A stretch of 64,000 nt of DNA from Lenzites betulinus (Eukaryota > Basidiomycota > Agaricomycetes > Polyporales > Polyporaceae), in the NCBI GenBank assembly GCA_022264855.1, contig JABYQU010000007.1, positions 1 to 64,000 of the forward strand. Direction: 5' to 3'. How positions within the stretch are numbered: position 1 is the first letter of the stretch; each line of letters opens with the position of its first letter. This document shows positions 45,591-57,727 of this stretch, in pieces. The notes under the pieces were generated by a model. It searched no databases. It was given only the letters and a program-made list of their open reading frames with translations, and was not told the origin of the DNA. Both the position numbers and the translations under genes were made by a program.

Positions 45591-47857
45591 ATGGCCACCA
45601 CAGCTCCTCCCATCGCCCTTCCCACCCTCGACCGCCTTGGCGTCAAGGCGGTCCCCACCGATGTCGACGCCGAGCAGGTCGCTAGCCTCTGGCTTGAGTC
45701 TCTCGCGCAGCAGATCGCAAACAACAACGTCGACGGCGTTCTCTCGCTTTTCGCCCCCGACGCCTGGTGGCGCGACATGCTCGCCCTCACCTGGGAATTC
45801 CGCACCTTCCACGGCGCAGCGAAGATCAGCAAGCTCTTGCAGGACCGCCTAGCGACCGCGAAGCTATCTAGCTTCAAGCTCACCTCCGCGAAGCTCGAGT
45901 CGCCGTACCCGGACCTCGCGTGGATCCTTGGCCAGTTCACGTTCGAGTCCGAGGTCGGGACGTGCAGCGGCATCTTCCGCCTCGTGCCCACCGCTTCAGG
46001 CAGTTGGACCGCGTTCACGTTCTACACTAACCTCGAGGACCTGAAGGGGTTCGAGGAGCGCGTCGGCCCGCGCCGCAACTTCCTGCCTAACCACGGCAAG
46101 TGGCTTGACGAACGCAAGCGCGAGCGCGAGTTCGCGGACAGCGACCCCACCGTGCTGATCGTCGGTGGGGGACAGAGCGGCATCGATGTCGCCGTCCGCA
46201 TGAAGCTCATGGGCGTCCCTGCGCTCGTCATTGAGAAGAATGCGCGGATCGGCGACCAGTGGCGCTACCGCTACCAGGCTCTGTGCCTTCACGATCCCGT
46301 CTGTGAGTGCTATTCACTGAGGATTCCGTTATTGGCGTGTGCTCATAGATGCTTGTAGGGTATGACCACATGCCATACATGCCGTACGTCTATACTCCGC
46401 TTACATGGCTGCGACGCATCTGACGGGATGTGCGAATACATAGATTCCCGCCTTCGTGGCCCGTGTACACGCCTGCGCACAAGCTTGCTAACTGGCTCGA
46501 GTCCTACGCGGAGGCAATGGAGCTGAACGTCTGGACGTCCAGCACCGTCACCAAGGCGGAGCAGGACGGCAACAACGAGTGGAACGTCACCGTTGAGAAG
46601 GCGGACGGCACGACTCGCGTGTTCCATGTCAAGCACCTCGTCTTCTCGATCGGCCTCGGCGGGAACAACCCGAAATTCCCGAAGTTCCCCGGGCAGGAGG
46701 ATTACCAGGGCGAGATCATTCACTCCATCTACCACAACTCGGCGAAGGACCACCTGGGGAAGAAGGTGCTCATTGTCGGCGCGTGCACGTCAGGTGTGCA
46801 GACTTCATTGAGACTTCGTTGTACTACCACTTATCATATCCTTAGCGCACGACATCGCGGCGGATTACGTCGATTATGGCGTTGGTATGCATTCATAGGC
46901 TCTTAACCTTTTCGTTTCACTCATAGACGGGCTTAGACGTCACGATGTACCAACGGGAAAGCACATACATCATGACCACCAAGGAAGGGATGCCCCGCAC
47001 CTTGCAAAGTGCGACCATGGTGAATTTCCGCGAGAATGTGCATGCGACTTACCTTCTATCATGAATACAGCTTGGTGGGGAGGTTCGGATCCGGACGCCG
47101 CCGACCGGATGGATGCATCGATGCCTATATACATCAACGAAGAAATCTCAAAGCGAGTGACGAAGGAAATCGCGGAGGCAGACAAGTACGTTCTATCCCC
47201 GTAGCCAGTGTATTTCAGAGCGTGTCCTTACTTCTCACACAGGGAAATCCTCGAGGGCCTCGAGAAGGTTGGCTTCAAGCTAAACTATGGACACGAGGGC
47301 GCGGGCTTCCTCTCGCATACGCGCCGACGTGGTGGCGGATACTATCTCGACGTCGGCGCCTCGCAGCTGGTCATTGACGGCAAGATCAAGCTGAAGAACG
47401 GCAGCGAGATCAAACGGTACACCAAGACGGGGCTCGAGTTCGAGGACGGCAGCCGCGTCGATGCAGATGTGATCGTGTTCGCTACCGGGTGCGGACGGCG
47501 TTTTCCTCCTCCGCCCAGTCCATCTTGCTGACTGCGAATTCTCGGCGTGTAGTTTCGAAGGCCCTCAGCCGATCATTGCTCGCATCTGTGGACAGGAGAT
47601 CGCGGATAGAATCCGGCCCATCTGGGGCCTCACGCCTGAGGGCGAATTTCAGACGGTATGGCGCGACACGGGGGTGCCCAACTTCTGGATTATGATGGGC
47701 AACCTTGCCTGGTGTCGATTCCACTCAAAGCACCTGGCTCTCCGTGCGTCCTTTCTATCCGCGCTCAGCATTGGTGCCGCTGACATATCTTCATATTGAC
47801 GTAGAGATCAAGGCCATAGAGGAAGGCCTCCTCCGCAACGAGGAGCGGTATGCGTAG
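45591..47857 (+). CDS. Flavin monooxygenase with N-terminal NTF2/SnoaL-like domain (copy 2)
   Basis: This gene is a close paralogue of the gene ending at 44706, in the same order and orientation. It starts MATTAPPIALPTLDRLG and has the same NTF2/SnoaL-like N-terminal region, FAD block VLIVGGGQSGIDVAVRM, EIIHSIYHNSAKDH, NADPH block VLIVGACTSAHD, and the YYLDVGASQLVIDGKIKLKN stretch. The protein ends GLLRNEERYA at a stop at 47857; copy 1 ends differently (GAFHGVSSRYS). A 64-bp intron at 47489-47552 interrupts the FATG-F motif region; copy 1 has no intron there. Another exon starts after a CAG near 47068 (AWWGGSDPDAADR). Function as for copy 1: a class B-type FAD/NADPH monooxygenase of unknown substrate. 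Confidence 0.87.
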
Positions 47858-49500
47858 AATTCGAACACGGGGCTAGACGTGACACATCTGTATCATTAAC
47901 GGACCTCGGCAGCAAACATACAATGTACATTTCTCATCGTGAATGCAAGCCCTGCATCACGCAGATGGATGGCCGACGGCACGAGCACGAGATGCGCCCT
48001 CAATGAGGCCTCATCGCGCGCTGGCGCAATGTGCGCCGCGACCACACACGCGACCAACAACGAGGCAGTGAATCGCCGGTGAACGGTAGTCCAGTCTCAC
48101 TGACCTGAACTGTGATGATGATGTTTCTTCGGCGGCCCGCTATGTTTACGCCGCCATAGACATGCGTCCCCCCTACCTGTGAAACCTGGACCTGCATGAT
48201 CAGGTGTGGAGGTTTCTGGTGGGCGCGAGAGTCAAAAGACGAGGCTACAAAAGCCGTGCACTGTTTGGGCGCTGGCGCTTAGTTCTGAGTACCCGGCTTT
48301 CGCCAGTCTCTGATTGAGTCAGTGTCTTGTCGGCTCTTTTTCCATCGTCATCTTAAACCCACCGATGGCTGCCGATTGCGAGGTGCAATCTCGACCCATC
48401 CGAAGCTTGGCAGCGGCAGTGAGAGCGCCCTTCGCGGCCGTGATGCTGAGCGCCGACCCCTGGGCGGTGATTAATATTAACAACTACCAGACGCTGTCAG
48501 TAACGAGCGCGATGTTTCATTGTTTGTAACAGTACCGGCATCCGCTGACCATCGCCATGTGTGTACTCATCCTCAAGTTTCTTATCAATTATACCGCGCT
48601 TATGTACCTCCGTAAGGCGATGTTCCGAGCTGTCGAGGATGATCCACCACCATCACCTTTCCGCGGACTCGGGCGGCTACCTAGGGAACCAGTTGTATGA
48701 CCGGTGTATTATCAGACGCAAAGGATTTCGCGATCCAACACCCACCTCTGTATCAGTACAGTACACCCCGTACACTCCGGAATTCCATAGTGCGCATGGG
48801 TTTATGCGGAGTCCGGGAAGTATTGACGTGCGCGTAAAAGATGATGCGACGGTAGAACAGGTTCAAAGCTAGGAGAACTGCCTTTTCGGGCGGTACACCC
48901 GGTGCATTTGAAACGTTCGCGTTGACGACCACTCCCGCCCTGCAGCACTGCCCGCATGCTACGCCTGCCACCCGTCTCGCCCATGTGGTTGTTGCACACG
49001 CCCGACCAGCTAGCCGTCGATATGCAGATCGGGTGATGTCCTCCTTGAATGCAAACCTCCGCGCGAGCGGCGGCTTTGCAAGAGCAGCAAGCACCACCCA
49101 AACATCAGCGCTCTGTCACCTCGATCTTTGGACACCCCTTGGAACCCATTCAAATGCGGTCGGCGCGCACAACGCCGTATGAAGGCACATCTCTGATGGT
49201 GTTGCACAGCGTCCAGCGAAATCTCTGGCTGCTGCCGTACGGACGCGCATCGCATCTCGCCAAGGCCGCCAGAACACCCTCTGCACACGACGACAACGAT
49301 GCTGATCAGTGATCTGCACTACCCCCGACTTCCGTAGCGCCCCCTGGGCTTCTGCGCAGCGAGATATAAAGTCCGTGCCATTGGGACCTGGTTCCTCACG
49401 AGTCCTGGTGATTCTCTTTCGTCTTCTATCTACGCTCCCTCTTTTTATCTAAAGCCCTTCCTTTACACGACGTCCCTGTCGTTTTACGAGTCTCGACGCC
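47858..49500. other. Intergenic, nothing recognised
   Basis: About 1.6 kb with only short frames (up to 114 codons) on both strands. The last 120 bases are pyrimidine-rich, with a GATATAAAG near 49361 that could serve as a TATA box for the next gene. Confidence 0.4.
49361..49369 (+). promoter_or_regulatory. Possible TATA box of the secreted-protein gene
   Basis: GATATAAAG lies about 135 bp upstream of the ATG at 49501, followed by CT-rich sequence, as is common in basidiomycete promoters. Confidence 0.35.
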
Positions 49501-51502
49501 ATGGTTTTCAGCCCCATCCTCCTTGCCGCCCTCCTCCCCCTTGCCGCCCGAGCGGCCAATGACTGGACGAAGCCGTGCTTTAGCCAGTGCGAATGGAGTA
49601 TCCCTTCCGGCGACAACTCCGCCACTGTCCAGATCGTGAGTGACATTTTTGTTTGTTCTCGTCCAGGCATGCTCAGTACCGTTTGCGACATGTAGGCCGG
49701 ACCTCATGCCGCGGTGTCCGATATCACGCCTGCTGCTGGTTGGATGATCATGGACTGCGACCAGAACAGTACAGATCAGGACATCCGTCTCGTCTGCCAG
49801 GACCCTGGCCAGGGCTGCGACCACGTATACACGGACAGCGCGGCAGGAACCGTGGTCCGTCTTCCTCAGGACGTGAGTAGCCTCCATAATCAATCTCGGG
49901 ATGGCGGCTGATAGCGGTACAGTGCGGCGCCGGCCCTTTCGCCATGATCACGAAGGAGTGGGTGCACAAGGACCAGTCCATCCCAGCCAGCAAGCGGTCC
50001 TCAATCGTTCGCCGCGATGGTTCTCAGCCCGTCGTGAAGGGTATGACGCTCTCCACCAACTTCAGCGATCCGAACGTCGCGGGGTACGTCTGTTGCGCTC
50101 ATGGATATCATTGTCTCTAACGCCTTTTAGCAACGGCAATGTCACCCTTTTCTTTGTGGGCTCGAACGTACCGGGTGCTGCTGGTAACTTCACCGTCACG
50201 CCGCCAACTGACGCTCTGGCCAAGCGCGACCTCTTCAGCTGGATAGGCGACACAATCAACAGTGCGTATTTCGTAACCTTGTACTGGACATCTTTTTCAT
50301 CGTAGAACTTTTACAGGTGTCATCCATGGCTTTGACAAAAACCTAACCGCCAACAGCCCTATCAACATCAACGAGAACTTCCCGGTCTTCGATCAGTCCA
50401 TCGACTGCCCGCAGAAAGGCAACGTGCCTGGATTCTCTGGCGAAGTCAAGATTGACCTCAATACCAAGATCACCGGGAACGTCGTCTATGGTATTGCGGC
50501 TGCGGGTAAACTGATCCCGCCCGAAATCACCGAGTTCGGACTGTTCGTGGACCTTGACGCGGATATCTTAGCTACCCTCGGCCTCGACGCTACGCTGACG
50601 GTGAGGAGACTGAGCTTCCTAATGGTCACAGTATATCTCATCACGTCGACAGGGCACACTTGATAGTGGCAAGCATGAGGCTGCTTCGGTTGGCATCCCC
50701 GGTCTCACCGTCCCTGGTGTCTTCGACATTGGCCCCGCCTTGGTTGTGAACGTCCAGGCGACAGCATCGCTCGACGCCAACGTCAATATGGATGTCGATC
50801 TGGCTTACACGGTCTCTGGGTTGAGAGCTTTCTTCCCCCCCGGCGGTTCCAACTCGAATGCCGGATCTTTCAACCCCGGCGACTCCAACCTCGCGCTCAG
50901 CGTCAGCCCCAACGTCACTGCGCATGGCCAAGTTACGGCACATCTCATTCCGACGCTTCAATTGGGCATCAGCGCCATCGGCGGCTCGGTGAAGACCACC
51001 GTCAACCTCGACCTTGACGCCGACGCTGCACTAGACCTGTCTTTGACTGGTGGGGCACAGGTCACGGTCACCACCGCTGACGGCACGGATGCGGACGCCG
51101 AACTCGAGGGCTGCGTCGACGTTACCAGCTCACTCAACGTCAACATTGGCGCAGATGCGGACTTCTTCAGCCTTTTCCAGAAGGGCGCCAGTGTCAACCT
51201 GTTCTCGAAGACTTTCGACCTGTTCAAGGTCAGTATACCACAACCATTCGCCCAGGCGCAGGTAGACTCACTAAACAATACACAGAAATGCTTCGGTGCC
51301 ACCACTGCGCGCAGGTCATACACTGGCCGCGCAGCGCGCGCCGCACTCCTTGCGCGCGACGACCCCATCATCTGCCCGACGGACCCTCTTGCCTCCGTGG
51401 TCAGCATCGTCAAGAGCTTGATCCCCGCGTCCAGGTGAGCAATAGCGTGGATACACATACCGACTTCGGACGTTGACACATTCACCATTTAGCTTGGTTT
51501 GA
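49501..51502 (+). CDS. Large secreted protein of unknown function
   Basis: Exons 49501-49635, 49696-49872, 49923-50083, 50131-50261, 50317-50600, 50653-51228, 51286-51434 and a final 10-bp exon 51493-51502 join in phase. The signal peptide is MVFSPILLAALLPLAARA. Early cysteines (KPCFSQCEW, MDCDQNST, LVCQDPGQGCDHVY) are followed by many Asp/Thr-rich, regularly alternating beta-like stretches (VKTTVNLDLDADAALDLSL). Such alternation suggests a long beta-sheet or beta-helix wall protein. I know similar secreted proteins in basidiomycetes but no function. A KR pair (TDALAKRD) may be processed. No transmembrane tail is evident. Confidence 0.72.
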
Positions 51503-52160
51503 TCCCGGCTCTTTCATGGCACTTTCCTTCGATCGACTCTAGGGTTTTAGATTCCTTTAATGTATCGTTATTGGCTGAGGGTAGCTACTTTTTTCTATAA
51601 CGATTATGATCGTAATGCAAGTAGCATATGATCATCCACCCTGGCGGCCTCGCCAGTTTTCCGCGTAGAGCACCGGCGACATTGAGTTTAGATCGCCGCG
51701 CAAATATGTACTCTTCCTGCCTCCGGTTTTTTCGGAGGAATGCGAAGGATGCGACCTTCGCTGAAGTGGTATAATTTCATGTTGAAGCTTGAAGCACGAA
51801 CTACAGCACTATTAACTTCGAACCGCCGGTCGGCCGGTATACTAGCGGGTCACGGTCCAGTCTGAGGTTGGCCTGCAGTGGTGAGCTGTGGCGCACCAGT
51901 GGTGGCCCGCCGCAACGTGCAAGTCTCAGAGGGTACACGTACGTCCGGCCTGGGCGCCGCCGGAACCCGTCGGACCTGCATATCTCCCAATCGAACGGAC
52001 AAAGCGCTACGCACGGTTCCTGTGCTCACGCCGCTCTCGGGTGCTGTCCCCACACATCCCCAGCCACGGCCTGCCCTTATCAGTTGCAGAGCGTTCTGCC
52101 CGCTCGCCCTCGATCTCCGCACCGGCCTGTCTGCAAGCAGCGACCCTTAGCACCGATGCG
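51503..52160. other. Intergenic, promoter of the cytosine deaminase gene
   Basis: This 660-bp stretch carries the 3' flank of the secreted-protein gene. Three overlapping frames between 51850 and 52570 run into the deaminase start; they lack motifs upstream of 52160. Confidence 0.4.
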
Positions 52161-52945
52161 ATGCCGCCGTTGATCAACATGAGCGATGGCGACAGACTGG
52201 GGTTCGAAACGGCGTTCTCACATGCGCAGCAGAGTTACAATGAGGGCGGCGTGCCTATCGGCGCGGCACTCGTCTACGACGGCGGCGCGGAGGCGGGTAG
52301 CGATGGCTTGAATGGCGATTCTAACGAACAACGGAGCCCAAGGAGCAGCGCAGGGCCCCATATCATTGGGCAGGGCCACAACGAGCGGGTGCAGAAGAGC
52401 TCGGCGATCCTACACGCAGAGATTACAGCCCTGGATGACGCTGGTCGGCGGAGGCCTGATTTCTATCGCAACGCGACTATGGTGCGTTTGTGCCAAGTCG
52501 CACGGTGTGTTCATTGTGCAAGGCGCGGCGCTGAGTCTAGGAACTGGGGCACTCGTTCTCGTTGGCTGCTGTAGTATACGACGCTGAGGTGCGTGATCGT
52601 TCCAGAGACATGTTCGCCGCCGAGGGGGATCAAACTCACATTTAGTCAATACATGCAGTCCGTGCAGCATGTGCACAGGCGCAATATTACTATACAAGAT
52701 TCCGCGCGTTGTCATCGGAGAAAACGCGAACTTTAAGGGCGACGAGGATCTTCTGCGGGAGCGAGGGGTCCAGGTGATAGTGCTAGATGATGAGCGGTGC
52801 AAGGACTTGATGAGTCGCTATATTCGAGAGAAACCTAAGGTGAGTAATGCGTAACTTGGGAATGGACTTTTATACCCGGTGCTGATGCGATCCGGGGCAG
52901 GATTGGTTCGAAGACATAGGAGAGATCAGTGAGCCCCCAGAATGA
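52161..52945 (+). CDS. FCY1: Cytosine deaminase (yeast Fcy1 type)
   Basis: Exons 52161-52481, 52575-52588, 52659-52839 and 52901-52945 join in phase to 186 residues; a second ATG at 52179 would give 180. The protein converts cytosine to uracil in pyrimidine salvage. The zinc site is readable: HAEITAL (His ligand and catalytic Glu) and PCSMCTGAILLYKIP (two Cys ligands), the second created by splicing across the 14-bp exon. VVIGENANFKG and the C-terminal DWFEDIGE end match the yeast-type enzyme. The yeast protein is about 158 residues; the extra length is a loop near residue 45 (AEAGSDGLNGDSNEQRSPRS). I see no signal peptide. The exon structure is confident because the motif reads through both junctions. 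Confidence 0.88.
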
Positions 52946-55900
52946 GACTCGCATGAATCACTAGCGCTAGGCGAGGGATAGAAACAGTGCGCGGGGTCAT
53001 CATACAGACCTATGTGATGACATTGATACCTATAGCAACTACAACTTACTATGCATCTATGATCTATTCTCCTTCGCATTGTCATAGTATTCAGCCTACC
53101 ATCGGTAATAAGTTTTATGAATAACCTAATCATAGGTGCTGTGCACGAGCGACTGACCGTCAGCAGGCTGTATGTAGTATCTGAAGAACTCCTGACGCAC
53201 TGCCAGTGTGAGAAATGTAGGAGTTTCGCAGGTGCTCAAATTAGGTTCCGGCTGTGAAATACCTACACACTGGCAGGAAATTTGAGTTACCGCCGCTGAC
53301 CATCGAACGTCAAGCTGAGCGATGATAAAACTGATCATGAGAGTATTATATGACGGGCGCCAGCGGACAAAACCCTCTTCACTTCGTTTCGAAGGATTCA
53401 ATTCATAGGTTTATTTTGGAAACACCATTTCAGGTTCACATTTCGATTTCGTCGCCAGTTTCTCCCATTTCGGGGCACCCATTTCATTTCGGGACCACCA
53501 TTTCCAGTTCGGGTCATCGGGCCGGACGGGCGCTCCGCCACGAGCGCTTTTCGACTGCAAGCTTCGCATTTCCCTCCGACCGTTGTCCGCCACCTCCTTG
53601 AGCACCGATGGCACTTCGTGCGTACCACTCCTATTGAACTCAGAGACGGTTTTGCTACTGATATATATAGTAAACTTTTTACACGTCAAAACTGCTCAAT
53701 ATGCGCAGGGCCAAGCGTGACAACAACTGAGGTATCTGACATATCATAGTTATAACGTCGGCCTGGCTTAGCAGCCATTCACCTATTTGCTATTAGAGGT
53801 TACAAGGTCAGGCACTTATACATATGTACATATGCATGTGGTTTGACACTCTACAGTATATGCTGTGACCATTTACTGGGCGAGTGAGGCTCGCCCCTCC
53901 GAACGCCGTGAAGACATAGAGTCACATGGGCTTCTATAGTTCCGGCATCGTACAAATTACAAGCAAATACTCTTCTATAAAACCTTCAAGTCCGTCATCT
54001 ACTTATGTATGTGCGTTGAAGGCTTTTGGAATGGCCAGTATCACTTCAGTTGTCTGGATTTGTTGGGTTTCAATGCCTTGCCCAAGTACACTACCAACAA
54101 GCCCACTTTTCATACACATTAAGTACCTAGAGTAATAAGTGCGACCCTCATGACCAGTCAGACGTGTATAAGCAAGACTAAGTCATGATGCACGAGTATT
54201 ACTGATGAGCGCAAATATAATGCACACGACCATAAATAAGTAAGCCTTGAATGAGCGATTGAACACAAGTAAACGGGGACTCGGGGCTTGCTTCATGAGC
54301 TAAGTGAACACCGAGTGCTCGAATCTATCATCTATGTATGCACGGAACAAATGGACTATGATTCGAGCTAGGTATATTCAAGCGCAGATGGGCGAGAGCA
54401 CAATACAGAACCATGACTTGATGAAAACAGTGTACAGAGTCATAGACAGAACTTGTGAGGTAGACGCATGCTGAGAGGGCGGCAGGCAGATTGAACCGTC
54501 AATAATATGTATACTACACTCACACCCTCATAGTAAAATCCTCCAAGTGTGGTAGAAAACATATCACATAGGCTCGACGTTCCTAAGTACTCACATGAAA
54601 TATGGATATGATGTTCAGGGATTATGCCCAGCGAGCGCGGGTGTGCCAGCGTCGTGACGTCATATGCTCTCTCGTCCGCGTGCGGATAGCGCGTGTTTGA
54701 TACCCCGTTCGCACTCCGGATGTGTCTGAAAGCGGGGTCATGGTGGTCGAAGCGGTAAAACGAAAGTCAATTACGGTTCTGGACGTGAAGCGCCCACTTC
54801 AATCGTTGACCGGAAGTGGAAGAGGTGCCGCGAAATCGGAATCTGAAGTCGAATCTTTTTGTCCGCACACGAATACTTTTGTCCGCGGGGACCCCTCATA
54901 GTATTACTGCCAGATGGTTTGATGTCTCGCTGATCGCATTATTGTGGTTTGTTAGGATCAGAGGCTCCTGCCAAACACCAGCAAACACCCATTTATTCAT
55001 CTGCTCTCTATCGATCACCGGTACTACTACATTGTTGTGGAGTCGGCTACATCTAACGAGAATGTCAAACATATTACTTAAGATTATCTTCGTCATGGGC
55101 TCAATATTGAATATTTGTCTCTCTAGAACTCAATCAGTCTGGTTCTCTCAGAGATAGTCGTATTAGCCACGAAGTAAGTACTAGTAAGTGTCAGTGCGTG
55201 GTTCTCCACGCACTTAGTTGGGGTGAGTATGTTCAATGCCAATAACAGGTCATTTGTTGCCCAATGGGCGTGAGCTTCTGTGGGACCATTTTACAGAGCG
55301 TTATGAGGTGAGAGAATCACCGATATCATACGCAAGCCCCTAGATGTCCCCTCTCCTTCAAGTTGCTGAGGCGGGTATATATTCATTCACCAATGAACCT
55401 CCAAGCCTAAGGTGCCCCGGGGTCCGAGACCTACACCACAGTATACGATCGGAATATCGTTTTGCTTATCTTCATCAGAAGGGCTCATGGGGACGGGTGC
55501 AGAAACGCCACTGCTCTATTTGTGGTGTTGCGACACCGTCCCTTGCTTTTCGCTATTCCCGATAGAACCAGGAGTGCGATTTTTACTCAGGGTGCAAGCA
55601 CTGGATCGCCGAGGTGCTCGCTTTAACAGTTTCCGACGTCAGGTGAACGGAAAGCAGCCGGTAGCGTCCATACGGTTCGCGCACGTCGACTCGGAACCTG
55701 GTGGATCCGTACGGTAGGAATACTGAGAGAAGCACATGTGTTTTAATCTACTACTAGTATATACATTCGTAAATGCTCAACATGGCGGTGACCGAGTCCA
55801 CCACGTCTACATTGAATCGGCAACGCTACAACCGAAATATTTTACAACACTACCCGGGGCATTATGAATCTACTCCGTGAGCTACACAATTGTACAACCA

Positions 55901-56182
55901 AGAGGGCGTATCGTATCAGTTATATGTACGTGCAGGTGTTATGTATGTATGCACTGGTGTCAACGTTTGAACGGCCGACCACTCTCCGCCGCCGTCGTCG
56001 CGCTATCGCAGGAGTCCCCTACCATATGTAGCGCACCCCCATACCCCGCACCCCCGATACGCGCACCTCGTTGCATCGCATAAGTACTACACAAGCGGCA
56101 CGCCCCGCGGCACGCGCACGTCACCCAGGATGGCGATCGGCTGGGTATACGCGCCGATCGCGCGATCAGCTCCCTCGCCGAC
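52946..56182. other. 3.2-kb AT-richer intergenic region
   Basis: No supported gene; the longest frames (about 110 codons) have no motifs. Around 53425-53520 the word CATTTC recurs every 15-25 bases. At 55183-55245 a short inverted repeat (GTGCGTGG...CCACGCAC) forms a hairpin. Much of the rest is AT-rich, with many short palindromes of low information. Confidence 0.4.
53425..53520. repeat. Short CATTTC-motif repeat cluster
   Basis: CATTTCAGG, CATTTCGAT, CATTTCGGG, CATTTCATTT and CATTTCCAG follow one another within 100 bases. It may be a decayed satellite or a relic of a transposon end. Nothing else supports a class. Confidence 0.4.
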
Positions 56183-57727
56183 CTAGTGGTACATCGGTCC
56201 CGCGAAGTATGGCGTCGGGAGAGGGGGGCAGTCCAACCCCACCCCTGCCGAAGCGTACACCCGTTCGGGGCAGGCTGACGGGGCCCCTCCTCCGAGGACG
56301 CGTGCCTCTTCGAGTACGGGCCGCCAGCTTTGGAGGAGCTCTGGGGACGGTGCGTGGGGCGATGCGTGGGGATGATCGTAAACCGCGCTCGAGGCGATGT
56401 AAAGGTCTGGGTGGAGAGCGGGGATAGGGAGCGTGTACATCGACGTAGGAGTCGTCACTGGAGGGTCGTGCCATCCGATGTCGACAGTTGCAGTACGCAC
56501 ACTCTGGGAGCGGCTGTACACAGGGTGCGGGCTGTCATTTCTGATCTGTGGCTCCCGGGAGAGGCTGCCGATCGATGCGGTCGAAGAGGTATCAGACGCG
56601 CTGTCGTCACGGTAGTGACGGGAGAAGTCGTATTCGTGTGGCGAGATAGGGGAAGGTCGAGGCAAAACGAATGATTCGGGCGAGCTGGGGATACTATGGG
56701 CATGCTGGGGCCAAGAGTTGCCGGCTGGCGCGGAGAAAGTGCTCTGGGGAGTCGTGGGCGAGTAAGACTTGAGATATTGTTCATGAGGAAGAGTGGCGGC
56801 CCGTGGAGAAGGGTACGACGAGCGTGAAGGGGATGGATAGGGCGCCGAGCGGGTGTCCAGCACCAGTCCGGTGGGGCGCGATTCCTTCGTAGGACCTCTC
56901 ACACTGTTACTGCGCCTCACGTTCAGTCATGCATCTGGCAGCAATTTTGAGAAGGTCTCACCTCCGTGTAGGTCGCCCGCGCTTGGCCTTCCCAAGGACC
57001 GGAGGTTGGCGGAACTGGGAAAGGCTTTTCATGATGACCGAGCTGATATCGAGACTCGCTAGCGCGGGCATCGCCGACGGCGTTTGCAGCATGCCAGAGC
57101 GGACGTCTGAGGGATAGTAGTAGGACACGAGGTGATAAGTCGTGCCCTCTATCGACATAGAAATGGTCTAGGCGGTGGAGTGAGTCCAGGCGCAAGGCAG
57201 CCCTGACATCGAAAAAATTACCTTCTTCATCAAGCCGTTTTTCTTGAGGCCCTTGCCCTTGTTCCAGCTGCCGAGAATGTAGTGTTCGAGGTCTGCGTCA
57301 GCCTGACGCTCGGGAACGTCGTCCGCGGAGGGAACGGCAGAGCACTGGTAAGGCGATGCCGCATCCGGCGTGTACTCGTCTTCGCGCTCGCGGTACATCT
57401 ACCACATCATGTATAGCGGTCAGAGAGTTTTCAAACGTTAACGAGGGCGTGTGAATAACGTACTAAGAAGTTGCCCTGCATACGAGAAGCGGACCAGAGG
57501 TAGGGGTCGGTCCATCGTTTGATGCCGCTTTCTTCCTCCGTGAAGACGAGGATGGCGCCGCTCTGGATGATGCTGCGCTTCTCGAGGTCGTGGAAGCGAC
57601 GTGTTACACGCGGGACAATGCCCGCTCTCGTTGCCTCGAAGACAAGTATGGCATCCTTGGTGGTCTTGATCCACCCTCGAAGGATCTCCGCGTTAGGCTG
57701 GGCGGAGGGAAGATGATGGCGGGACAT
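56183..57727 (-). CDS. Gti1/Pac2 (WOPR) family transcription regulator
   Basis: Exons 57727-57464, 57398-57222, 57167-56962 and 56915-56183 join in phase to 459 residues. WOPRa is readable at residues 15-88: LRGWIKTTKDAILVFEATRAG, PRVTRRFHDLEKRSI, SGAILVFTEEESGIKRWTD and SASRMQGNFL. WOPRb follows across exons 2 and 3: a basic KGKGLKKNGLMKK, then THYHLVSYYYPSDV-type sequence and TPSAMPALASLDIS. The rest is Ser/Pro/Tyr-rich and disordered. WOPR proteins bind DNA in the nucleus. Known members are Wor1, a master switch of Candida white-opaque change, and S. pombe Pac2, which represses sexual development. Function in this fungus is inferred from the family only. Confidence 0.87.
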
